Source: Zeugodacus cucurbitae (Eukaryota; Arthropoda; Insecta; Diptera; Tephritidae). From it: a stretch of DNA of 64,000 nucleotides. Positions 1 through 11,204 of the stretch are shown one piece after another. A model generated the notes under the pieces. It searched no databases, was not told where the DNA came from, and saw nothing but the letters and a program-made list of their open reading frames with translations. The DNA is taken from assembly GCF_028554725.1 (NCBI RefSeq), contig NC_071670.1:52565501-52629500 (forward strand), given 5' to 3'. The translations under genes were made by a program, and so were the position numbers. The number at the start of each line of letters is the position of its first letter. The stretch's first letter is position 1.

Positions 1-1333
1 TTGATTGCTGTCATTTATCGAAGTCATAGGTTTGCGTTGTGGTGGTTGGGTTCCGCCCACCACACGCGTCACATATTTCAAAGTGTTACGCAACTGACAT
101 ATTTTAACCCAACCCCTTCTTCTTATATTATGTTCTCAAGCGCGACTAATTGCATGTACACATATGGATAGGAACATTTGCTATTATATTATTTATTATA
201 CAGTTTATAGAGGGATTCTAAATATGGGTATTTTAGGTTAAAAGAGAAGGTAGACGCTTTAAATACTATTTTGAAATAATCAGGAAGGAGCCATGTCGAT
301 TTAAACAATTTTAATGTTCTTGTAAAGAAAATGTTGCCTACATTTAGGATGAATTTTAAATTAAAATATCAGTATTAGTACAGAGAATTCTTTAGAATGG
401 CATGGTGACAAGGATATCAGTAGTATAATTTCTAATATTTCTTAATTTGAACTAAACCTCTTTTCAAGGCCTGGATATGGATCTAGCTAATTGGCATATA
501 TTTAAGTTTTGAAAAAAAGAAGATGTGGTCGTCTTGGACACGTAGACATTCTGTCACTGAAATTAAAGAAAAGCTGGCATGTTGACGATCGAAACAGTGT
601 CCCAGTGGTAGATAACCCACAATGAAGATATAATCCCTACGCAGATGGATGAGTTTCCTGTCAGCATAATCGTTATAAATTTGTAATATCGGAGTAACTG
701 AATGTTGTTGGTGGATAATCTAATGAGTCTCATGGAATTTGGTATATCCAGTCTAACTGGTCCCATTTTTAACTTTCTACAACATCTTGAATGCGATTTT
801 GGTGGGGTAATAATAGGTATTTTTTTGCAATATTAGGTGCCTGTACTTAGCTTAAAAGTCCCGGTTCTAGAAATTTTTGTCTCTTAATAATTATAATAAC
901 CGCTCTCTCTTAGTTGAGAGAGTTTCGAAATTTAGAAATTTAAGAATAGTGGAGAGAATGTTCACAGTGTTCCTTAAACGAAACTCATCTTTTTAGAATG
1001 ATCTAAAAAAGTCATGGATAATGCATTTTAGCAACGGTATAAACTAATTTCTAATACAAAGTTAACCTTAGATTTGTAGGAATATCCCAAGATTTGAAAC
1101 AAAGTTGAGGTCAACTAAAAAAGCTTCAAGCATCAAAGTCTCCGAATTATTTGATAGAATCTCCTACATTTTCATTAGACGGATCTCTGTGAATATATTA
1201 AAATAGATAAAGTAGATATAAAAATTTCATAGATATCTTTGAAACAGAGTCTGAGACTTTTGGGGAAATAAAGGCAACGTTCTCTTTCCCCAGCAGAGAA
1301 GAATGAATCAACGATACAATCATAGATAGTACC
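1..1333. other. Noncoding, AT-rich; nothing recognised
   Basis: No exon, repeat or transposon motif was recognised. By position this belongs to the next downstream nAChR intron. Confidence 0.5.
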
Positions 1334-1590
1334 AATGTTGAAATCTATATATTCACCGACAGATCAAAAGGTGAAACAGGTACGGAAGCAGGCTTCTTCT
1401 GTAAAATCTCACATACAGAAAACAGCTTCAAACTGAACGACTACAACTCGGTAGTTCAAGCTGAGATTAAGGGAAGGCGCTAGGTTTGCTTGTACCCTAA
1501 CAAACAGGTCCATCAACTTTATCATGGATAGTCAAGCCGCAATGTGCAACACAGGTCGGGCCACAAAACTACTATGGGGTAATGTTGACA
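1334..1590 (+). pseudogene. RNase H domain relic of a non-LTR retrotransposon
   Basis: The sequence translates as IYIFTDRSKGETGTEAGFF (the DGSK motif of RNase H, with Gly changed to Arg), then NSVVQAEIKG (the catalytic Glu region), then a stop. After a frame change it reads FIMDSQAAMCNTGRATKLL (the DSQAA motif). The spacing and order match the RNase H domain of I/R1/LOA-type LINEs, not the RTE elements elsewhere in this window, which lack RNase H. No reverse transcriptase sequence was recognised upstream in 1-1333. Confidence 0.75.
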
Positions 1591-3392
1591 CTGGACAGAT
1601 CAAAAAACTTACTTACTTTGAGCAAAAGAGAACTAAGTGCCTAATGATGACCTAAGTGCGGCCGCTTGCGGTCAGAGAGCCTCCTTTTTCAACCAACCAT
1701 CTCCTTACCTTCAAAATATACTACTACTGACCCCAAACAACCACTCCACTTACATCCAAAATAATTCTAATTCATTTGAAAAGAGAAATGTGTATTTACA
1801 TTTTTCATTTTGTAGCGAGTCCATGCCGTCTTTAGAACCTCCAAAGCCTAGCATATAATCCACACATAATTTTTAAATATAAATCACAAATTTGAGTAGA
1901 TTCACAAAATTTCGACTACTTAACTCGCAAAAGCGCACACAATAGATAAAGACTTGCTAAAAAAAAGAAGGGAAATCAAAAGGTGAGCGTGCCAATTAAG
2001 GAGCCAACATCTTTATAAAACGAGTCAATTCATAAACGTTGTGACTATATTGTGTAGCATGACAAACTCATTTGAAGTATACCTCTAGGCGTAGAGAGGC
2101 ATAAACTAGCATGTGGCAAGATAAATGTGAAAAAGAAAAACAGGAAAAGGAGAAGCACGTGTGCAAAGTTGAATAAAGAAGCGCCTATAAAGTATATTTT
2201 CCTAGGCACGCAACACACATATATAGAAGAGCAAAAAAATCAAATTCACTGCAGTGACTTTGTAGAGTGTACAATAAAGAGAGCAGCTGGCAGTTTAGCT
2301 GCGTGTGCGTGAGTGCTTGTTGACGCTTGTCACGCCAAAGGCTTTTTCAGCAATTCTGCCATTTTTTCGAACACACTTTTCTTAACGGCTCTTTGTATTG
2401 CTGGGGGTATGAGCAGCCACTGTGAATGATGTGTATAGAGGAAATAAAAAAAAAAAAACAAAATTAAAAGGTGTTAAAGAAGAGAGATGAGGTTGAGTAT
2501 GAGTTGTGTTAGCTGTGTTGAGTTAGTGATGGTTATGAAAAGTACAAAGTATGCTGGTGACTGGTGACTGCCGATGCTGGTGTTCTTCCACCATCAAACA
2601 ATGTTGCCAGTACGCGTTCATCAGCGCTCTTGTTGCTCATAAAGACATATGTGTTAAGCGTTTTTTTTCTCCCGTTAGCAAACACAGTCGTTTCATAATC
2701 AGCTGGGAAATAAGTGTGTAGACTTTCTTTTTTGTTCACTTCCTTATACATGCCTCTTCTTCGCACACTTTTTGTTCGACGACTGCAAATCAGCAAAGTG
2801 ACATTGTGTCATCATCATTGTATGTAGTAGGAGCTATTTGGCAGTGCGCCGTGCAACTAACAGTTAATAAAAAGGTCACACTTTTTCACTTCTGCACACA
2901 CACACAGTTATACTACTTTATTGCTTGTTTGGCCATTTACGTTTCACCCTGATGTGTGTTTGTGACGTGGACAAAATGTCTTAATGTCCACCAAAGGTAT
3001 TTAGACCTGTGGGCAAAGGGGACCAAATACAAAAACCAACTCACATCCACATGTGAGCTATGCGTTTATTTACATATAGCTATGGCCCTGTGGCGCATTA
3101 TTCGGGGACAAATGACAAATTTGCATTGTCAAATTTATGCTGTTAACTCAATAAGGCGTAACCGGAGACCGGAGTGCCTTGAGCTATTAGCAGCGTAATT
3201 TAGAGTTGGGGGAATACATATATGACATCTGTATTTATTGTATATATGTATGTAGAGATGTATTTATATGTAAAACATGGCGAATACAGTGAAAGGAACT
3301 AATGTACCTCGCTTTTCCAAAAATCACAAAGACTTTTTGTATACTATAACTCCACACTTCTAGATTGAGTTTGAAATGAACTGCTATGAATA
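1591..3392. other. Noncoding intronic sequence
   Basis: Only short unsupported ORFs are present, including a minus-strand 87-codon one at 2533-2796 with no recognisable domain or splice context. A poly-A run is at about 2447. Confidence 0.5.
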
Positions 3393-3394
3393 TA

Positions 3395-4115
3395 CGAGGG
3401 CTGCTATATATATTTCTGGCCTAGGCAATACTAAGTGTTGCCAGGTGCAATCTGACATTTCCATTGGAAAGTTTGACATTTTTTAGCATAACATCACTCA
3501 GAACGTTTTGTGATTTTATCGTGAATTGTTTTATTTACAGGGAATTAAAAAATTCATCTCGGCCAAAAAATGGAATTAACTCGTGAACATTTTCGTGCGA
3601 TAATTTTTCACAACTTTCGACGTGGATTATCGCGACAAGAGTGCATTGATGAACTAAAATCTTTGTATGGCTATGAAGCACCATCCTATAGCACTGTGAA
3701 AAACTGGTACAACAAATTCAATCGTGGCCGACACTCGCTCAAAGACGAATTCCGTGAAGGTCGTCCAAAAACAGCCGTTGTGCCAGAAAACATCGATGGG
3801 GTACGTGAACTGATAATGCAAGACCATCATGTAACATACCTTCAGATAGAGGCATGCCTTTGCATTGCTCCCACCAGCATACATTCGATATTGCATGAAC
3901 ACCTGGCCGTAAAGAAGGTTTGTTCTCGTTGGATCCCGCACAATTTGACAATCGCTCAAAAAAAGGCTCAAAAAAAGTGCTTCGAAAATTGGTTTGAGCG
4001 TATGCAAAAGTGTATAAATCTTGATAGAGAATATTTTGAAAAACAATAAAACCATTTTCGTTGATAAATATTCCTATTTTCATTATTAGGACAGAAATAT
4101 ATATAGCAACCCTCG
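3395..4115 (+). mobile_element. Internally deleted mariner element with intact inverted repeats
   Basis: The ends form a 29-base terminal inverted repeat starting CGAGGGCTGCTATATATA (3395-3423) and, on the other strand, CGAGGGTTGCTATATATA (4087-4115), with two mismatches. TA dinucleotides flank both ends (3393-3394 and 4116-4117), the usual mariner target duplication. At 721 bases it is about half the usual ~1.3 kb, because most of the transposase gene has been deleted. Confidence 0.92.
3570..4049 (+). CDS. Truncated mariner transposase: DNA-binding domain only
   Basis: The 159-residue ORF starts at ATG 3570 (MELTREHFRAII). Residues ~1-115 form the paired-like helix-turn-helix region of mariner transposases: FHNFRRGLSRQECIDELKSL, then STVKNWYNKFNRG, then EGRPKTAV, then a second HTH around VTYLQIEACLCIAPTSIHSI. 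Around residue 135 (IAQKKAQK) the frame passes directly into the C-terminal tail CFENWFERMQKCINLD. The whole DD34D catalytic core, about 180 residues in an intact ~345-residue protein, is missing, yet the frame is preserved to a natural stop. If expressed it could bind the inverted repeats but not cut. Such products can act as repressors in related systems; that is inference here. Confidence 0.85.
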   Translation: MELTREHFRAIIFHNFRRGLSRQECIDELKSLYGYEAPSYSTVKNWYNKFNRGRHSLKDEFREGRPKTAVVPENIDGVRELIMQDHHVTYLQIEACLCIAPTSIHSILHEHLAVKKVCSRWIPHNLTIAQKKAQKKCFENWFERMQKCINLDREYFEKQ

Positions 4116-4389
4116 TAGTAGTCATATACATATGTAAGTAATCTACATGTATGTAAGAGTTCGATTTTTGAAAGGATACCAACCAAGAGTTTTGATACCA
4201 GGTGACAGCATTTGTAAGGTATGTTTATAACCCTTTGTAGAATTGTAAATTGTCTTTGAAGAAATAGTTTTCTATCTACTGATGTGCTGTCAATAGTCAT
4301 TAGTCAGGAGTAAAGTGTTCATTTGGACAGGATAAATCGAAAACTTTGATGAGTAGTGAATTTGGTAGTTAAAATCTTTGAAATAGTAA

Positions 4390-5150
4390 AGGGTTTTTCA
4401 AAACGGACGCCACAAAGAAAGACCGATAGGAACAGCAAACGGCGCCATAATTTTTTCCCTCTTTTGACATTTCTCTTTAGTTAGGTTCATCATGGAAAGA
4501 TATACGATTCAACAACGAGTCGAAATTATTTTAATTTACTATCAAAATTCAGTGTCAGTGGCCTCAACTTTAAAGTTGAGGCTCATTTCTGGCTAAATTG
4601 ATTCGTCAATAAGCAAATTATGCGTTATTAGTCAGTCAGCAATCCGCACGTACTCCATGAGTCACCATTCCGAAAAAAATTACGGTTTGCCCGTGTTGAT
4701 CAAGACCGGCACGTTTCTATGAATGGGAATCTATACCGCTCAATGAAACCCGAATATTTTTGGCTCGAATTGGATGATATGGACTTGGACAATATGTGGT
4801 TCCAACTGGAAGGCGCCACAATCCACACATCGAATTATTGAGGACCAAGTTTAGTGAACGTGTTATCTTACGAAATGGCCTAGTCGATTGGCCGCCTCGG
4901 TCGTGTGAGTTGTGTCGATAGGCTATTTTCAGTGAGGCTACGTCCAGTCTATGGTATATGCCAACAAGCCAGTGACGATTGATGAACTTCGTTCGAATAT
5001 CGAAGGTGAAATTGCAGCGGTAGCAGCCGATTTATGCTTGAAAACCATCGAAAATTGTCGTCTGGACCGTGTGGCCATGCAAATGAAATCTAATTCCATA
5101 CATAATTCTGCCATGAATAAAGAATTTCTCTGTTGATTTTCATACTGTTA
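4390..5150 (+). mobile_element. DD41D (rosa-like) mariner relic A, internally deleted
   Basis: The left end GGGTTTTTCAAAACGGACGCC resembles the ends of copies B and C. The N-terminal coding start (MERYTIQQRVEII) is visible at 4492. The sequence then jumps from CCTCAACTTTAAAG straight to TTGAGGCTCATTTCTGGCTA, skipping the N-terminal and linker region, and continues with degenerate catalytic and C-terminal sequence to a VYANKPVTIDELRSNIEGEI segment ending at 5136. Several stops and frameshifts are present and no right-hand inverted repeat was recognised. Confidence 0.8.
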
Positions 5151-5522
5151 GATTGACTGATATACACTTCGTATTTGCTACGAATTTCAAAATTATTTAA
5201 TTTTTTTTAGAAAAAATTAAGAGTAATGAACATTATTGAAGCATTTGGGTTGAACTAAAATGGCAAAGTCTGCTATAATCAAAATATCATCAGTTCACTT
5301 GAAGGTGATATATTTGAGAAAGTATAATTTCTTAAAAATATTATGGGGTTCAGATACTGCCTCTTTGCATATAAGATTTTTCCATTTTTTATAGTACTTA
5401 TCTGCTTATATATGCATACAGATAAGTACCATAAATAATTCCCCCTTATAGTATAGCTACATTACAGCTAATTTAAAACAGTAAATTAATAATATATTTA
5501 TAATAAATTTGCGTTCACTCAC

Positions 5523-5638
5523 CGCACTGCAGGAACTTCCAATATATCCCATTCGACTGATGTGTAAAATTCTGATAGATCAACACCAACTTCAACAACG
5601 TTGGTGCCGTTCAGCTCGTCGATATGCCGCAGGTCCAC
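5523..5638 (-). CDS. nAChRalpha3: nAChR alpha3-like subunit, short pre-loop-C exon
   Basis: This 116-base exon is too short to stand out as an ORF. On the minus strand it reads VDLRHIDELNGTNVVEV, then GVDLSEFYTSVEWDILEVPAV plus two bases of an Arg codon. It starts in phase 0 directly after CTCTGCAG, exactly as required after the GFQ end of the preceding exon, and ends at CG|GTGAGTG (donor at 5522). In the receptor it forms the extracellular beta strands before loop C. EFYTSVEWDILEVPA is characteristic of insect alpha3/alpha4-type subunits, and NGT is a potential glycosylation site. The next exon should begin with NEKFYTCC (the vicinal cysteines that define an alpha subunit) and is not present between 1 and 5522, so the rest of the gene lies off the left edge. 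Confidence 0.92.
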
Positions 5639-8600
5639 CTGCAGAGCAAATAAATTATTTATTAAATATGGCGTCATTAATATTTAATAACATGTAAATA
5701 GTGTACAAATATTTGCAGTGTAATAATTGTGATAAAAAATTAGGATAATTATTTGATAAACATCGACGTGTAAATTCACACCATTCGCGTTAACCTACAG
5801 GTGTTCACCTTTAAACGAGTTTACCAGCAAAAAAACTTCCCCGTATTTTTTCGAAGTAATACTTTTTCATGATTTATATTTGTCAACATTGAAAAAGATG
5901 ATAATCCTTCAGTTGTTTTTGTTTCTACACCGCTGGAAAACTTAGGAGGAAAGTTTGAATTTATGTTTAAATTCTCTTTTAATGTTGGAAAATGGGAATA
6001 ACAAAGATTTCTTTTAATTTTACAAGGAATAATTTACATATAAATCTAGTAACACGTGATGAGTATCTAAAATTTCTATGAATTTAAGAACAAATAATAA
6101 ATTACCGATGTTGTCGACTCTCTGCTCACTTTTATGTCCGAGTTTTTCTCACACTTCAGCAAATCACTTCTAAGCAATCAAGTGAAATGAAGCGAAGATA
6201 AGCAAGTAGGGAAAGATGAAAAACAAATTCACGAAGAGGAAATAAATTAACATAAAATTATTGAACAAAAATCGCTGATTGGCCATGATTGGCTAAGCAA
6301 AATGATAAATCATGGTATCAATCAAATACTAGGTGAATATGCTGTATTCGAAAGATGGTGGATGAAAATTACAAAGAAGAAATAGTCAAAGAATATTATC
6401 TACATGTTTCTAACAAAGCAATAGATATCCCAAATAACTTTTTCTCCTAATATACAGGGTCGCCAGAGAAACTTTTAAATACAGATTTTTGAAACTGATA
6501 ACGGTATAACATTTCCCCAACTTCTTGGAACAACAAAGTGTCCAGTTTATTAGATTAGTTCTGAGGGAGAATGTTCGCCAGAAGAGTATTGCTAATTACT
6601 ATTTATCGGACTTTTGATAAAAAAAAATATACAAATCTTAACATTTGAATGACATTACAATTTACTCAACGCTCCTCGTAAATTTACGAACTCACTATGA
6701 AAACTTAAGTATGTAAATTTTATATATTTATTTTATTTTTTATTTGTCTTTATTATTTCGTTTGTAGTCTAAAACTCAAATCAATGCAAATATTTGGTTT
6801 CGTTTAAATTTGTAACTGTAAATAAATCAGAAATGCGTGTGAATCGAATTAAACGTTGACGATAGCCGAAAAGATTTATTTACAGTTTATTTCCGGTACA
6901 TTGAAACACGGATTGTTGTTCTTTGAAAATTTATCGCATTTGTTTGTTATTTGTTCAATTCATTACCATTTATTTCGATTGTAAATTTATTCAACTGTGC
7001 AACAAATTGTTTACCAAAAAAACTTAAAAGCTGATGATATTTTGTGTAGATTTTGATTTTTAACTACGTTGGATATGGTAAATAGTAGAATAAAATATTA
7101 CTGTTTAGATAAGTAAGAAATGTTAAAAAAGTAATGAATTATGCGCCTGAATGTAGGCAACAATTTTATTATGGTTTTAATAAGGACGTATCAGTCCTAG
7201 AGATATTATTTTTAAATTACATATTTTACATCTAAAAAAATGTTTACAAATCTCTCTCTCAAAAGCTTTAATCACCACTTGCAATGCGAGTAACGACACA
7301 GCGAACTCCATCAAGCGCTTAACGCAATATTTATCTTCTGTCGCTTGCAATTTTTATGCACAGCACTTTGACTTCGTTTCTGATATTCTGGAACGCATTA
7401 GTATCAGGAAATGCTACCGGCTATACACGATTGCGGAAGTTAGCAACGGATGAGTTGCTTTCAGAAACGTGTTTAAAATTTATGAAAAAAGGAAAATATG
7501 AAAACGTGGAGAGTGTAGAGTAAGGAAGTTGCTACAGCAAACAGTGTAAGAATGACATGAAAAGAATGTTTTTGCTTTTATTAAAAGCAAACCGATATAT
7601 TTTTGAAGTTTTGTTATCGCAATTTTAGTTGTTTAAAAAAATTGCTTAAACTTTTAGTAACTAAGATGACACGTGCTGTTTATCGGATATGCAATTTATT
7701 TGCAGCATAGTTTTAGGCGTGTAACGCTTTATTTCATTCGCTTAGCATTACACCGTTGCATTTCTCATACGATTAATGATATTAACTCAAATTATTTTCT
7801 CATTATGCTTCCAATGTTATAATTTTCGTAAAATATAGAGTTAAGAGCTATCGTGAATAGTCTTGTTAACTCGAAGAATTATTCTAATTTTTGGAGTAAC
7901 TCGAAGTAAAATTGCCACATAATATTTTTTATTTAAAGCTGTTTACTTTTCAATTATATATTATTTCCAAATTGGACGTAGAGTATTCGTTCAATAATAG
8001 AAAAAAAGAGAGTTATTTAAATTAAAATTTCAAATCTTCTAAAATCAAATTTCCAAATATTCCATCAGTTGGAATAGCATTTCTAAATTCTAATAAATCA
8101 TTGTTTGTTCGTCAAAGCTGATTTACTCATGTCCACTTTTGTAGTCAGTGAATGTTTGCCACAAGGGGCATGTGCCATTCACTCAAATCAAAAATAAAAT
8201 AACCATTGTGAAATGCTATCAAGTTTTAAGAGAAAGAGAGGTAGAAAGACAACTGCAAAATGGACAAAACTAGAATTTCACATATACAACGTGCTATAAT
8301 ACAGGGGAATTTGAATTGAACTTTTGAGATGGTCAACAGATTTTAAATTTTTTTTCGACAGCTAACATTATTGTGAAATATATTTGTATATGTACCATAT
8401 GTGAATGGAAGTGCCAATTTAATGACACAATAGTGTGTCGCAGTGTGTGGCAACATCAAAAATGTCATTTGCTTTTCGATTGTTGAAATGCTAATTGGTT
8501 GCTTTGCATGCTTGGTTAACAATGCCTCTAAGGCGTTAATTGATAGGCAAATGATAACGTGGCTGGACTTGTGATGACTGTGTGCTATTTTGATTTTGTA

Positions 8601-10419
8601 AATGAAGTTCACTGTTTCGAATTTTGCATTTGTTAAAGAGTGCATTAAATAGTTTTGCTGTTGAATAATTGAAGTGGATAACAATGAGCTAGTCAGTGGA
8701 GTTAGGGAGACCATTAGGGTAGATGATGATGATCTCTTGACCTAAAACATGTTAGAGATACGGATGTCATAGATTCTTAAAACGAGTGATAACCTTAAAT
8801 AAAAATATTTTTTTGATATTAACCCTTAAAGGGAAGCTTTAAAATTACTAGTAAATATTAAGCACACTTTCAAAATTGTTTCCTTAAAAATGTAGATTAG
8901 GCTAGTTTAGGTCAAATGACAAACACAAATGAGTTTGATATAATTTAATAGCGTTATTATAATAAAAGTGCCCTTCAACTATCACATTTTACAAGCATAA
9001 TATGAAGGCTTAGCTCATTATTATTTCAACCAAATGGATACTGAACAAAACAAACTCTTCAAATGATGGAGATTTTGAAGGAGAACAAAGGCGACACAAA
9101 TCAGGAATAAATTTACTTCACAAATGTGAGAAAATAGTTTTTTTTACGACCCAACGAAAAGGGATGCATCCCTTAAATACGAATGACAAACTTCGCGGCT
9201 ATAATTTTTAAGCGCCTAAAATTTTTACAACCAAACACTTTTACGGCCACTTTTATTTTTGTGGCAAATGGCGGAAATTCGTGAAATATGCGCAAAAAGT
9301 TATATATTTCGTGGTGACACATGCGCACATACACACAAACACACATGTGGACACTTCGCGGTGGTGTCGTAAAAAATTACATAGCCAATGGATAAACAAT
9401 GCTGTAAGCGCGGCGTCAGCGTAGTAAAATGGAAAGTTGATACCGATATAATGCTACAGATTATTATGTGCGTATATTAGTTCGTGCCACAAAAAAAAGA
9501 CGAGAAGTCGTAAAAAGGCACTTTCTGCCATAAAATTTACAATGTGACGAGTCAGAGCAGCTGCGAAGTGACAGCGCAAGTGTCCTCATTCTTTCAAAGA
9601 ACGGGCAACAGCTGTTCAATTGTGTATTAAAATATACTTGTATAAGGAAGCATGCAAATTGTTTAAGTGAAAATCAGTTTCCGAAATATTAACTAAATGT
9701 TTAATGAAAGTTCTAAACGACATAAATATGCTCTATTCGGTTGACGGTTTTTTTAGAAGTATCTTTATGTTATAAACCATGCGCTACTCAAATAAATTTT
9801 AGAATTTTTATATTTTTTTCATTCTAATTCTGAGCCCAGAAAACACCGTAAAGTGAGGAAACCAAGAAAAGAGAGAATCCAGTAAACTTTATAAGTTTTT
9901 GAAAATAAAATTTACCGAAGAAAATAGGAATGGAGTGCAAATTTATAAAAATATTTTAAAGATTCATTATTGTAAATTTTTTAAAAAGTAGTGATGCGAG
10001 ATAGTGAATCATTGATCCGTAGATCAGTTTTTTCAATAAAAGATTGTGAAAAATTACAGGTTTTCAACAATTTATCAATAAATATAACGGTGTAATAACA
10101 TAACGGCAAAGAAGATCTGTTTTAGTGAAGCTTGATGATAGCGCTATAAGCCATTTCGGGGAAGCAAATTGATTTGTATACCGATCCAGTCTATTAAGAC
10201 AAATACGGATATTCCATAATTCAAAAAGGTTGGCAAAAATTCAGGAGAATTTTCTTTTAGGATCAATTACGAAGTTAATATCTAAGGATCAGTGAAAATT
10301 CAGAGGTTACTGAGATAATACTATAATTGAACTGTTCAACCTCAGGGATCATACGTATGCTAAAGCTAGATCGGTGTACATTTTGTCTCCAAGAAATAAA
10401 GGATTTTGCACTAAGAGCA
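5639..10419. other. Intronic sequence without recognised elements
   Basis: AT-rich, with no exon or transposon recognised. CCCTTAAAGGG at about 8824 is a small palindrome but lacks MITE structure. Confidence 0.5.
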
Positions 10420-11204
10420 CTAAAGAAAGAAATTCTTTATTCCTATGAAAGTACATTCGAAGCAATTATGTATGGAACTCGATTTCTTTTTCATGGCCAC
10501 CATGGGTACGCTTGAAAAAGTCCAGACGTTGAACCCAATTTTCGACGGTTTTAAAGCAAAAATCGGACGATACTGTTGCAATTTCACGTTCGGTATACGT
10601 ACGATGTTCATCAATCGTCGCTGGCTTGTAGGCATAGACCATAGACTAGACGTAGCCCCATAGGAAATAGTCTAATCGTACGTTCACCAAACTTTGTATT
10701 CAGTGAGTCGATTGTGACATTCGCTGTGTGGTTTGTGGCGTCGTCCTCTTGGAACCACATATTGTTCAAGTCCATATTATCCAATCCGGGCCAAAAGTAT
10801 TCGGTTAGCATTGAGCGGCAGCGATTCCCATTCACAGTAATGTGCCGGTCTTGATTATCATGGAAGAAGTACGGCCCGATGAAGCCGTCGGAACCAAACC
10901 GTATTTTTTCGGGATGCAAGGGTGACTCATAGAATACGTGTGGACTAATAACGAATATTTTGCTTATTGACGAAGCCATTCAGCCAGAAATAAGACTTAT
11001 CGCTACGTAGTACGAAGCGCTCTTAAAGTTGAGGACACTGACTCCGAATTACGGAAATAAATTTTAATAATCACTCGTCGACTCATTGTTGGATCGTATA
11101 TATTCTAACGATGAAATGGCAAACCTCACTAAAGAGATGTGTCAAAAACGGTAAAAAACATGCCGTTGGTCTACTTTAGTACCGTACTTTTTCAAAAACC
11201 CTTT
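10420..11204 (-). mobile_element. DD41D (rosa-like) mariner relic B, internally deleted
   Basis: On the minus strand the element starts at about 11204 (AAAGGGTTTTTGAAAAAGTACG), keeps a degenerate N-terminus, and then jumps to TTATTTCTGGCTGAATGGCTTCG. It continues with VFYESPLHPEKI, GFIGPYFFHDNQDRHITVNG, YFWPGLDNMDL and the C-terminal IEREI-type region near 10465-10600, with frameshifts. The internal deletion falls at nearly the same place as in copy A. The 3' end is not defined. Confidence 0.8.

Noticed and set aside
2533..2796. 87-codon minus-strand ORF with protein-like composition
   Set aside because: No domain, splice context or homology was recognised, and the length is compatible with chance.
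8819..8845. CCCTTAAAGGG palindrome as a MITE junction
   Set aside because: It is a short isolated palindrome without any extended inverted repeat.
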